This document shows positions 55,522 to 64,000 of a stretch of 64,000 nt of DNA, in pieces. Each line of letters begins with the position of its first letter. The stretch's first letter is position 1. The notes under the pieces were generated by a model that was not told where the DNA came from, did not search any database, and was given only the letters and a program-made list of their open reading frames with translations. The DNA lies in NCBI RefSeq assembly GCF_027943255.1, contig NC_072893.1, forward strand, positions 97,533,784 through 97,597,783, in the 5' to 3' direction. A program made the position numbers and the translations under genes. The DNA is from Anastrepha obliqua (taxonomy: Eukaryota > Arthropoda > Insecta > Diptera > Tephritidae).

Positions 55522-55942
55522 TATATACATACATATGCATGTATGTATACATATGTATGTATATATAATACATATATGTATACATACATACATATGTATA
55601 CATACATACATACATACATATGCATATATAATTGGCGCGTACAGCCTTTTTGGGTGTTTGGCCGAGCTCCTCCTCCTATTTTGGGTGTGCGTCTTGATGT
55701 TGTTCCCCAAATGGAGGGAACTACAGTTTCAAGCCGACTCCGAACGGCAGATATTTTTATGAGGAGCTTTTTCATGGCAGAAATACACTCGGAAGTTTTC
55801 CATTGCCTGCCGCGGGGCGACCGCTTTTAGAAAAATGTTTTTCTTAATTTGATGTTTCACAAAGATTCGAACCTACGTTCTCTCTGTGAATTCCGAATGG
55901 TACTATATTCTTCACGCACCAACCCATTCGGCTACGGCGGCC
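55522..55942 (-). repeat. tRNA-derived SINE (copy C) with microsatellite tail
   Basis: Minus orientation: head GCCGTAGCCGAATGGGTTGG at the right, GGTTCGAATCTTTG box B, body to GGAGGAGCTCGGCCAAACAC, then ATTATATATGCAT and a (ATGT/ACAT)n microsatellite from about 55522 to 55630. The 10-bp duplication TTATCTATTA lies outside the microsatellite (55512-55521) and next to the head (55943-55952). The microsatellite is therefore part of the insertion, that is, an expanded tail. Confidence 0.92.
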
Positions 55943-55952
55943 TTATCTATTA

Positions 55953-57259
55953 GAGAAGCCCAATCATGATGTTTTAGGCGTCTTCCTGGAAATTCCTTTG
56001 ATATTATTGCTAGGAATAAGGAAGTCGAGGACCGATATATATGTATATTTATAAAATATATGCATATGGACATGTATAATATATGTGTATAGTGTATATG
56101 TATATGTATATGTATAAATATAAACATGTATTCATTATAATTAATTTATTCACTGGATCAGAGCATACATGTTGTGCATTTCATCACATAATGGAGAAAA
56201 GAGAAACTCAACTATAGAAACTAACTTCACTACACCGTAAATATTATAAGAGAAGGTTAGGAGTATTACCTGAGGTTCTGGGTGAGCTCGTACCTGGTGC
56301 CAAAATGGGAAAAATGTATCCCTAGTGCATTTCGTTATTGCGAAGCCCCAAGGAGGTGTAATAGATATTCGGCGTAGATAATACTTGGCCAGAACATCTG
56401 CTTGGAACAGATGTTCAATTAAAACTAAAGTACAAAACTATTGTATATTCTTCTAAATTAACCAAATGGGTGGGCTTGATTTATATTAATCTCATACTTT
56501 TCATTTTATTTCAATTCGACTAATTTCGAGAAATGCAACAACGCCAATTATTTGTGTACGTTTCGTATAAAAGTTAAACATTCTAATTTCCTATCCTTTT
56601 CATACACACTTTTTATTACTTTCCCCGCTACTTCTGCAGCCATCCTAATTATATAGCCTCTTTGCTAAGAAATTCCACAAATATACTCAAAGATTACAAG
56701 ATATTATCCGTTTCCGGTTGTTCAATTAATAATTAGCAATGAGCACCTGCTGCGATGCACTTTGCTACTTTTGGTAACTTTGTCTGCCCCTACAGCTGTT
56801 CGTTTTTTCTACATTCACGCCAACTTCATCGCTATAGTATTTTATCAAATTGTTATTCCGCTAATGAAGTGCCAAGTTTTTGGCAGCGCTGTATTGGCCA
56901 GAGCCAAAATTTGCACATTAAGCCTCTAATGAATAGGCAATATAGCTTTCAGCGAAAACACGAATTGTTATTGAAAGAGCTTACTGAGAAAGTTTGTAGA
57001 AGCGAAATGAAGAACTTCTCAAATCGAGCTAATTTGCATTTTGTTACTTTTTTATTTCCAACCCTTTAAGTATCATCTTAATATACATTTTTTGTTGCAT
57101 ATATTTCGAGTCATGAAATAATTATCGCATGTAATTACTCATCAAACTTTCCACAAGCTACTATTTATCCATAAACGGAATCCGATATTGAGTGCTCATT
57201 AGTATATTTTACATATACTAATTTTTCTTTTAAGAAAACGGCGTTATACGAGTAGAATT
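55953..57259. other. non-coding DNA
   Basis: AT-rich with short AT/GTAT-type runs near 56035-56130. No element recognised. Confidence 0.45.
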
Positions 57260-57262
57260 ATA

Positions 57263-58372
57263 AAGGGTTTTTCAATTGGCGCGGGTCGATTTTAGCGCCC
57301 TGTGGCAGCCATTTTATTTTGGTGACACCTGTCAAATCTTTTGTTTATTATTCAGTTGTTTATGCCAAATCATCATGGCAAGTTACACGATTGAACAGCA
57401 CGTTCAAATGATAAAAATGAGTGTTCATTAACGCAAACGTTGCGCGCATTGCGTCCATTTTTCGGTAGACGTGGTGGCCCTTCAAAGTCGACTCTTCAAC
57501 GTTTGGTGGCCAAATTTGAGACGACCGGGTCAGTAAACAATCAGCCAACACCCATACGTTCAAGGAACGCAAGATCAGCCGAGAACATTGCCGCGGTCCG
57601 TGAAAGTGTACAGCAGAACCCGAAGCAGTCTATTCCTCGCCGTGCACAAGAACTTGGCCTTTCGCAGACTTCAACTTGGCGAGTTTTGCGTCGGGACTTG
57701 GGCCTGCACCCGTACAAGATCCAACTGACCCAGGAGCTTAAAGTTGATGACCATAGACAACGCCGTTTGTTCGCTGACTGGGCTTCGAATCGTTTGGAAG
57801 AGAACCCCAGTTTTGGGCGAAAAATCATCTTTAGTGACGAGGCGCATTTTTGGATGAATGGCTGTGTTAACAAACAAAATTGCCGTATATGGGACGACAC
57901 CAATCCACACGAGGTTCACCAGGTGATAATGCATCCTCAAAAAGTTACGGTTTGGTGTGGATTTCGGGCCGGCGGCGTCATTAGTCCGTACTTTTTTGAA
58001 AACGACGTTGGTGAGGCGGTCACCGTCAACAGCGAGCGCTACATAACGATGATAACCAATTTCTTATGGCCCATATTGAACCATATGGACCTAGACGACA
58101 TGTGGTTCCAGCAGGACGGCGCTACGTGCCACACAGCAAACCCCACGATTGACATTCTGCATGAACGATTTGAGGGTAAGATTATCTCTCGCAGGGGTGA
58201 CGTGAATTTGCCACCAAGGTCATGCGATTTGACCCCGCTAGACTTTTTCCTGTGGGGTTTCTTGAAGTCTCAGGTCTATGCAAATAAACCACAATCGACG
58301 GATGCTCTAAAGGTGAACATAACACAGGCAATTTATTTGGTATTTAAGTTTTCGTCAAACCTTTGTTATTGA
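57263..58372 (+). mobile_element. DD41D (rosa-like) element, 3'-damaged
   Basis: The left end AAAGGGTTTTTCAATTGGCG follows TA at 57261-57262. The right end is damaged: the sequence runs TTAAGTTTTCGTCAAACC and TTATTGAAAAG instead of completing an inverse of the left end (ATTGAAAAACCCTTT expected). A deletion also removed the end of the gene. Confidence 0.82.
57375..58372 (+). pseudogene. DD41D transposase, 310-codon open frame
   Basis: The ATG at 57375 reads MASYTIEQHVQMIKMSVH and then stops; a short deletion shifts the frame. The long frame (from 57425, first Met 57440) continues LRALRPFFGRRGGPSKSTLQ, RSAENIAAVRESVQQNPKQS, LGLSQTSTWRVLRRDLGL (second helix-turn-helix), IFSDEAHFWMNGCVNKQN (first Asp), VTVWCGFRAGGVISPYFF, FQQDGATCHTANPT (second Asp) and PPRSCDLTPLDFFLWGFLK (third Asp). 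I count 41 residues between the last two Asp. All three acids are intact. After DALKVNITQAI the coding end is lost and the frame runs into AT-rich UTR (YLVFKFSSN). About 40 C-terminal residues are missing, so activity is doubtful. Confidence 0.9.
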
Positions 58373-58379
58373 AAAGTAA

Positions 58380-59285
58380 AAGTTTAAGGAATCCATATTT
58401 TCACAATCTAGAAGTTTTTTAAAAAAAGAAGAATTTAATTGACAAAACGAAGGTTTTTTTATGGCAAACAAATAACATTCTATATTAGTCTGTAACACAA
58501 TTGCTTATCTTTTAAGCGTAAAAGACGCTGATGGTATAAAACAGATGAATTTGATTTTGCACTAGGATAGGGTAATGGGGAATTCAGTTAAAAATGTTTA
58601 GCCCCTTGCTTTGAAGCTGAGCTGTAAACACTTTGGAGTTATGCATTTGTGTGGTTCTCGTGGATCCTCTTGGCAAATTAACAGCACGCAATGTACCACC
58701 GTGAATTATGTGGCCCATAATTCTATCAAGCTTTTGAATTATCCCAAAATTAACCGTTCTATTCATTTATTGCTGAATTGATTATTCACCTAACTCAAAA
58801 ACTTATTTTTTTGCCAAAAAATTAACAACAAAAATTTATAGAAGTGTTGTAAATTGTAATGGAATTTCAGGTGATGTTTAAATATTCGCAGTATGATCGG
58901 CAATGTTTCACTAAGTATGACTGTTTATTTGTAGAATGCTCAATTCTAAAAGTTTCTGTTTGCCCACAATAAATATTTAACCAAAATATAAACATGAATC
59001 CAATATCGTCGATTTTATAAAAAGTATTAGTTTTTTTATAGAAATTTACTGAAGAAGCGCTTAGCTTTTTCTAAAAACTGTAAAAATTTCACTGAGAAAC
59101 AAAAACTTCAAACCAACATTTAAGTATGTGACATAGCCTCAACCTATAGCAAAACTTCCCTCATTTATACATATCCAGTATTGTGTCTTAACGACTCGAA
59201 AAAAGAGGAATGCAAGTATCTTTCTTTTGTTGTAAATTAGTCTTCTGTATTGAACATTCGTTCGCATAAGGGTATTATATTTGTG
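58380..59285. other. non-coding DNA
   Basis: AT-rich, no recognised element. Confidence 0.5.
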
Positions 59286-59289
59286 TTCA

Positions 59290-59880
59290 CGCAACGGTTG
59301 ATGTAACAGCATAAAGGAATCGAGAAAGATAAAGTCACGGGTATACCGAAATGCTCAGAATGGTGAATGACGTCGATTTAGACACGTCTGTTCGCCCGCC
59401 TGCCCACCTGTCTGCTTGCACGATAACTTGAAAAAATAATTACTATATTTTAATGAAACTTTGTACTCATATTATGCTTTTTATTCAAGGTAGATTGGTG
59501 CTGAAATCGGGTGAAGTTGGTCAATAATTGTGGTATCGCTATTTTTGAACAGCAAAAACAAAAAAAAAATACATCTACTATGTTACAATGAAAGCCAAAT
59601 TACTCTAATTTGAAAAAAAAATCAAAGATCTCAAACAAGTATATATGACGTATGTAAAAATTTGTACAAGTATTGCTGCCCACTTTATGTATTTAGATCC
59701 GACATAAATATTATTCACCGTTTATACGTCCATCCAATGATATAAGCTGTAATTTTCATTGTCCATGAATCAGTTGGATTTTAAAAATTAACAGCCAGCC
59801 CAAATTAAAGTTAACTGAATTGAACGGGGTATATAAAGTTCGGTCCTGACTGCACTTAGCCTTCCTTTCTTGCTCGTTCT
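59290..59880 (+). repeat. possible dispersed repeat with TATA-like promoter
   Basis: The words CACGGGTATACCGAAATGCT, TGACGTCGATTTAGACACGT and CGCCCGCCTGCCCACCTGTC resemble a repeat I recall as common in fly genomes (recollection only). Near the end TATATAAAG at 59830-59838 is followed about 20 bp later by CTGACTGCACTTAGCC, which looks like a TATA promoter and start region. No coding sequence follows directly. Confidence 0.35.
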
Positions 59881-59884
59881 CATT

Positions 59885-60373
59885 TTTTCACTGAAAAATC
59901 TCCTTCTATTCCACCGTTGCCGTTACCATAGGGATTTCATGCCAATCAGAGATTTTCATACAAACAAACAAAAATGGAAAAGCAAAGCTGTCAACGAAAT
60001 ACATACAAACGCGTCGATTATTTAATACTCTAGGTCATGCAAAGCTGCAGTTTGCAAAAGGAAATGTAACGAGAAGCTAAAACTTTTGAAATTGCCAGCT
60101 TTAAATGTTCAGATCCCTCTACTCTCAGTGGATAATATACTGTGTAAACGTGAACTGCTTCTTGGTTGTGCAGAATCTACATATGGGTATACAATACACA
60201 TATAGTAGATACAATAATGTATGTATTCGCATAAAATGTTGCTCTAAAGTTTTCAAACTCACACATATAGTAATTATCATGAAATGGTCTAAATTTGCCT
60301 GAAAGCAGGAAATCGGAAGAAGTTAACTATCGTTTTTTCAACAATAGTCAGCATAAAAATATTTAAAGTATAT
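59885..60373. other. non-coding DNA
   Basis: AT-rich, no recognised element. Confidence 0.45.
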
Positions 60374-60381
60374 GACGATGC

Positions 60382-60696
60382 TCATTATATATATGTACAT
60401 ATATACATAATTGGCTCGTACACCCTTTTTGGCTGTTTGGCCGAGCTCCTCCTCTTATTTGTGGTGTACGTCTTGATGTTGTTCCACAAACAAACCCCGA
60501 ACGGCTGATATTTTTTATGAGGAGCTTTTTCATGGCGGAAATACACTCGGAGGTTTGCCATTGCCTGCCGAGGGGCCACCGCTATTAGAAAAATGTTTTT
60601 CTTAATTTTGGAGTTTCACCGAGATTCGAACCAACGTTCTCTCTGTGAATTCCGAATGGTAGTCACGCACCAACCGATTCGGCTATGGCGGCCGCC
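60382..60696 (-). repeat. tRNA-derived SINE (copy D)
   Basis: Minus orientation: head GCCGCCATAGCCGAATCGGT, box B GGTTCGAATCTC, body to AGGAGGAGCTCGGCCAAACA, tail ATTATGTATATATGTACA. It lacks about 30 bp of the body around the usual GGCTTGAAACTGTAGGTCCC. An 8-bp duplication GACGATGC flanks it (60374-60381, 60697-60704). Confidence 0.92.
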
Positions 60697-60704
60697 GACG
60701 ATGC

Positions 60705-61145
60705 CCACTGCAGGCTGGACCAGTGTAAATCAAAATTAAAGTCACTATTAATAAATACGTAATAGATCCTTCGATAGTCTCAAGTGATGTTTCAAGCAGC
60801 AACAGAAACTTCATTCCCACTGGGCTCTACAAGTTTTTTCTCAATGTAGTTATATAATGAACACTTTTGCCGGGAAGGCATTGTTCTCCTGACAAGAGGA
60901 GTTGAATTTGCTCAGAGCCTGAAAAAATAACCAACCCAAAGGTTGAGTATGTTATAGCCCCATTTGGATGCATAAATGCGACGACAGTTGGTAAGCCCTA
61001 GTAACCCGAAATATTGTGGGCATTTCTTTCAAATCATCAGTTTCGATTCCTTCCATGGCAGGAAAGTAAAAACAAGTAATATATTACGTAAATATATTTA
61101 TATGTATGTACATTCGTGATTTGTTTGTGGAAATTATGGCTCAAA
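60705..61145. other. non-coding DNA
   Basis: No recognised element. Confidence 0.45.
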
Positions 61146-61149
61146 TGAG

Positions 61150-61349
61150 AGAACAATTCAAAACACAAAACTGGTGAAAAAGTAATGCAAAAACTAATTC
61201 TATCGAGAATAGAAAAAGGACGGGACGTTCTCTTGAGAATATTGCTGCTGAAGCGGGAAGTGTGGTTCAGAATCGAGATCTCGACGACTCAACAATTAGG
61301 CATTCATGAATCAACACTTTGGTGGATTTAACCAATCCATGGTGGACAT
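61150..61349 (+). pseudogene. DD41D transposase N-terminal relic
   Basis: In two frames: RTGRSLENIAAEAGSVVQNR, then QQLGIHESTLWWI. These match the spacer and second helix-turn-helix of the DD41D transposases (RSAENIAAVRESVQQNP...LGLSQTSTWRVL). The relic ends abruptly at the TTAA where the 61354-61950 MITE inserted. No catalytic part was seen on the other side. Confidence 0.68.
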
Positions 61350-61353
61350 TTAA

Positions 61354-61950
61354 AGGGGGAGCCTCATGTAGGAGCCGCAAAATCGGTCATTTTTTAAACA
61401 TATTTTTAAAAGTGATAAATAATTATATTATTTTGAAGGTATAACACAACTTTATTTAATCTTTCGAGAGTACAAAAAAAATATGTTTTTCATTTTTTTT
61501 CCAAAATGGCGGCTGAGGATCATTTCTTCTCTGCTGCCTACGGCACGAGGTCCTAAACTGCTCTATTTATTACTCTTAATTTATCTATCTGAAACAAAAA
61601 AATGAAATTGGTTTTTTTTATAACACATTAACCGAAAGGATGAACCTATAAAATGAAAAACTAAGTATAAAATTAATTATAAAATAAGCATTTGAAAAAA
61701 AACGTCAGAACTTAGGGATATTTTATTGACAGTTTTAACCTCCAAAAAGTAATTTATCAACGCGAAATATCTGAAATTTTATGTTTATCCTTCTGATAGT
61801 AATGTACAGAAAGGCCTCACCGAACTTGAAATAAATCGGTCGATAACTTTGTGAGTTACAACACGAGCAGTTTTTAAAAAAGTCGTTTTGAGATAATTGA
61901 GTTTAAAGTTTGAGTTTAAGGTAATGAGGCTTCTGCATGAGGCTCCCCCT
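61354..61950 (-). mobile_element. TTAA-flanked MITE (Kolobok-like), 597 bp
   Basis: Ends are AGGGGGAGCCTCATGTAGGA and, inverted, AGGGGGAGCCTCATGCAGAA. TTAA flanks both sides exactly (61350-61353 and 61951-61954). TTAA duplications are typical of piggyBac and Kolobok. Its minus-strand sequence shares the order of several words with the 3' UTR of the Mutator/Kolobok-type element at 53005-54658, which favours Kolobok. No transposase inside. Confidence 0.88.
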
Positions 61951-61954
61951 TTAA

Positions 61955-63711
61955 GCGATATAATTTTTCACATATAATTGTTAGTAGTTGCATTTTGAAA
62001 AAAAAAAAATAGCGAAACAGGAATAGTCTACATTTTTATATGTTTTATTTTAAAACATCATCTATGCGCGTCTTTTGAAGGGCCTTTTATTATGTGCTAT
62101 TCTAAACTTGTCATTAAAATACCTCAGCTATTTCAAATTTCTAAGCATTTATATACGTTTTTTTAATTCACCTCAGGCACTTGTTCAAATAAGACAATAA
62201 ACAAAGCAACAACTGAATAACAGCCGCAGATTTTCTATATTTATTTGCATGTGTAAGTATATGTTTAAGCTGCTAGCAAACATTGAGTTTTTTAAGAAGC
62301 AAGCTAACTGAATCCACATAAATTATTAAAAAAATAAGCAGATCTTTAAAATATTATACACTTGTAGCACTTTTAAGTTTATCTCTATCTTTGGCTCCTC
62401 TTGATAGGGCTTCAGGCGCATGACTGGCATCAGATGCACGAGCTAGCGATGAAAGAACAATTATAAAGTTATTTCAAATAGCAAATGAGATGGAAATAAA
62501 CTCAACCTCCTACGATTTCTTTACTGAACGTAGTTATTATATTATTCAGAAATTTCTTTGCTTCTTTTCCAATTTACTTTGCACTGAACTCGGAATTAAC
62601 CAAATGATAGTCACCCACAAACCCATGCATCATCTGTCGCAGTTAGAAAAGGCATTTGATTATTTTAAGCCCGCCATAGGGAAAAAATTGTTAAATGTTT
62701 TTGACATTACATTGGAAGCTTAAATTTTGCAAAAATTGTGTTTGTCAGTTTCTTTAATTTTTAAATTCAAATTAAAAACTATTGAACTATAAGGCAATTC
62801 AAGAAACTAATGGCAAATTTTCCGGGTTCATATTTTTTTCGGCGCCATCCTTTCATTATTCAAAATAGAAGCATTATAGCATGCATGTTTCATAAGCTAA
62901 ACAACTACAACAAAACACATTTATCAGACCATTATCTTATTCTGGGAACATGCCAATATTGCCGCACACACGACAATACGCATCGTCAGCAAAAGCGACC
63001 ACATTAAAGGCAACAACAGCAAAAATTACACTTTTGTAGCGGCGGTAAAATACTACTTATTTACATGTGTATGCATGTAGGTATTACCGTGGATGTCGCG
63101 GTCAACTTTTCATTGCTATTTTAATGATGGCGAGCAAGCAACTAGTCAGATAACTTTAGGTACAGCCGGGCCGAGAGTTTTGTGACCACAACAACGGTGG
63201 CGTTTGTGGTTGCCAATTTTGGCACAAGTACGTGGGGTCTTCGTTGTCATTTCACTACTCACCTTTTTCAAGTGCCTTCTGTTTTTTCTTTCTTTATCAT
63301 GCCAAGCCCAACACATTTTTCACATATCTTTAGCGACCTCTAGCACTTGCGAAATTTCTTATTTCACTTAAGTATTTTCGCATTTTTATTACTATTTTTC
63401 ACTTTGTTTGCCTGTAGTTTAATTTTGTGCTTTTAATTTGCTTCCTGATTTTTATTCTTATCATTACGTATTTTAATGGCTTAAGTTTTCTGTGTTGCAG
63501 GAGTAATTATTGTGTTAACGACTGTTCAGCATTTAAGTGCCTTGTACATTTTTCTGGCAGATAGTAAAGAATAAGTTCAGCTATTTTGTAATATAACTAA
63601 TATAATTTAGTTGGTTGTTGTCTTTATAACCGTAGAGCAATGATAAGCAAGTAAGTAATATCATAAAAAATATGTCTTTTGAAACTTGCTCGATGACCGT
63701 AATGTTACATA
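61955..63711. other. non-coding DNA
   Basis: AT-rich; a 77-codon ORF at 62490-62723 is unremarkable. A GC-richer patch near 63150-63240 has no recognised feature. Confidence 0.45.
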
Positions 63712-63713
63712 TA

Positions 63714-64000
63714 CGAGGGGTGCCTTTTATATGTCGGGATTAGAGAACAAAAACACATTTTAATCATCGAAAATCACTTTATTGTTTTTCAAAATATTCT
63801 CCATGAAGATCTATACACTTTTGCATGCATTTGAACCAATTGTCGAAGCACTTTTGCCACTCTGAATGAGGTACCTCCAAAACATGCATTCTGAATGCCG
63901 CAACCGCTTCTTCAGGTGTCCAAAAACGTTGACCTCTCACTTTGTTTTTTACGTACGGGAATAAAAAGAAGTCATTCGGTGCCAAGTCAGGACTATACGG
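63714..64000 (-). mobile_element. mariner 3' end, running off the window
   Basis: The end CGAGGGGTGCCTTTTATATG follows TA at 63712-63713. The transposase C-terminus begins 65 bp further in, on the minus strand. The rest lies beyond 64000. Confidence 0.8.
63779..64000 (-). CDS. mariner transposase C-terminus (partial)
   Basis: The open minus-strand frame carries the end of a mariner transposase: PYSPDLAPNDFFLFPYVKNK (third catalytic Asp in PND), VRGQRFWTPEEAVAAF, SEWQKCFDNWFKCMQKCIDL and HGEYFEKQ, then the stop at 63779. The N-terminus and first two Asp lie outside the window. No lesion is visible in the about 74 codons present, so this copy may be intact. The SPDLAPNDFFLFP motif and W...CF..W..R/CMQKCI...G.YFEK end are standard for mariner transposases. 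The motif wording differs from the other three mariners here. Confidence 0.85.
   Translation of the reverse strand, partial: PYSPDLAPNDFFLFPYVKNKVRGQRFWTPEEAVAAFRMHVLEVPHSEWQKCFDNWFKCMQKCIDLHGEYFEKQ

Noticed and set aside
55421..55830. Tyr/Met/His-rich ORFs
   Set aside because: They are translations of the (ATGT)n microsatellite and SINE body, not genes.
1..64000. CRISPR arrays, bacterial operons, integrated bacterial or viral genome
   Set aside because: No regularly spaced repeats, no Shine-Dalgarno-led gene clusters and no viral structural genes were seen; the only retroviral-like coding is the copia fragment.

Overview
This is eukaryotic, AT-rich genomic DNA from a higher dipteran. A tephritid-like fruit fly is the best guess, inferred from the dense rosa-like (DD41D) transposons and tRNA-derived SINEs. 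There is no operon structure, no CRISPR array, no rRNA and no free-standing tRNA. Nearly every protein-like stretch I can recognise is transposable-element coding sequence, most of it broken by stops, frameshifts or deletions. No host protein-coding gene is convincing. The window is most likely intergenic or intronic, with a few candidate 5' exons or promoters (about 9.4-11.2 kb, 15.95 kb, 29.9-30.7 kb).

Layout. 1.7-3.6 kb: a mariner fragment, a complete but dead mariner with 30-bp terminal inverted repeats (TIRs), and a P-like terminus. 5.0-8.1 kb: a minus-strand Ty1/copia fragment split by a P-like element (itself carrying a SINE piece) and by a long-TIR hAT-like MITE. 9.8 kb: a 227-bp deletion derivative of a DD41D element. 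13.4-15.7 kb: a second hAT-like MITE, a SINE, a LINE relic and an internally deleted DD41D element. 17.7-18.6 kb: a PIF/Harbinger remnant. 19.1-24.1 kb: a mariner 5' half, a DD41D scrap, a mariner with about 188-bp TIRs, and a SINE with an 11-bp target duplication. 25.5-31.7 kb: LINE relics, a MITE with TA ends, an A-rich putative 5' UTR exon and a Tc1 relic. 34.5-37.5 kb: a nearly complete DD41D element plus a DD41D 3' fragment.

39.2-41.8 kb holds the most unusual item: a 2.64-kb element with 14-bp TIRs, a 4-bp target duplication, a family-unassigned DDE-like pseudogene and six copies of TGTCCCGTACGAA(C) on both sides of it. 42.1-43.5 kb: a 5'-truncated LINE with an open 401-codon ORF (RT tail, RNase H, zinc knuckle). 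43.6-44.3 kb: a Tc1-like relic. 45.9-47.8 kb: a DD41D element inserted in an old SINE, then a LINE 3' end. 51.7-54.8 kb: an acidic ORF and a Mutator/Kolobok-type transposase pseudogene. 55.5-61.9 kb: two SINEs (one with a microsatellite tail), a DD41D element with a 310-codon ORF, and a TTAA-flanked MITE inside a DD41D relic. 63.7 kb to the end: the 3' end of another mariner that runs off the window.

How it fits together: the sequence records repeated waves of cut-and-paste transposons (mariner DD34D, DD41D, Tc1, P-like, hAT-like, Harbinger, TTAA-type) and retroelements (copia, LINEs, SINE), with nesting that gives relative ages. Family names rest on motif recognition by eye and no database was consulted.
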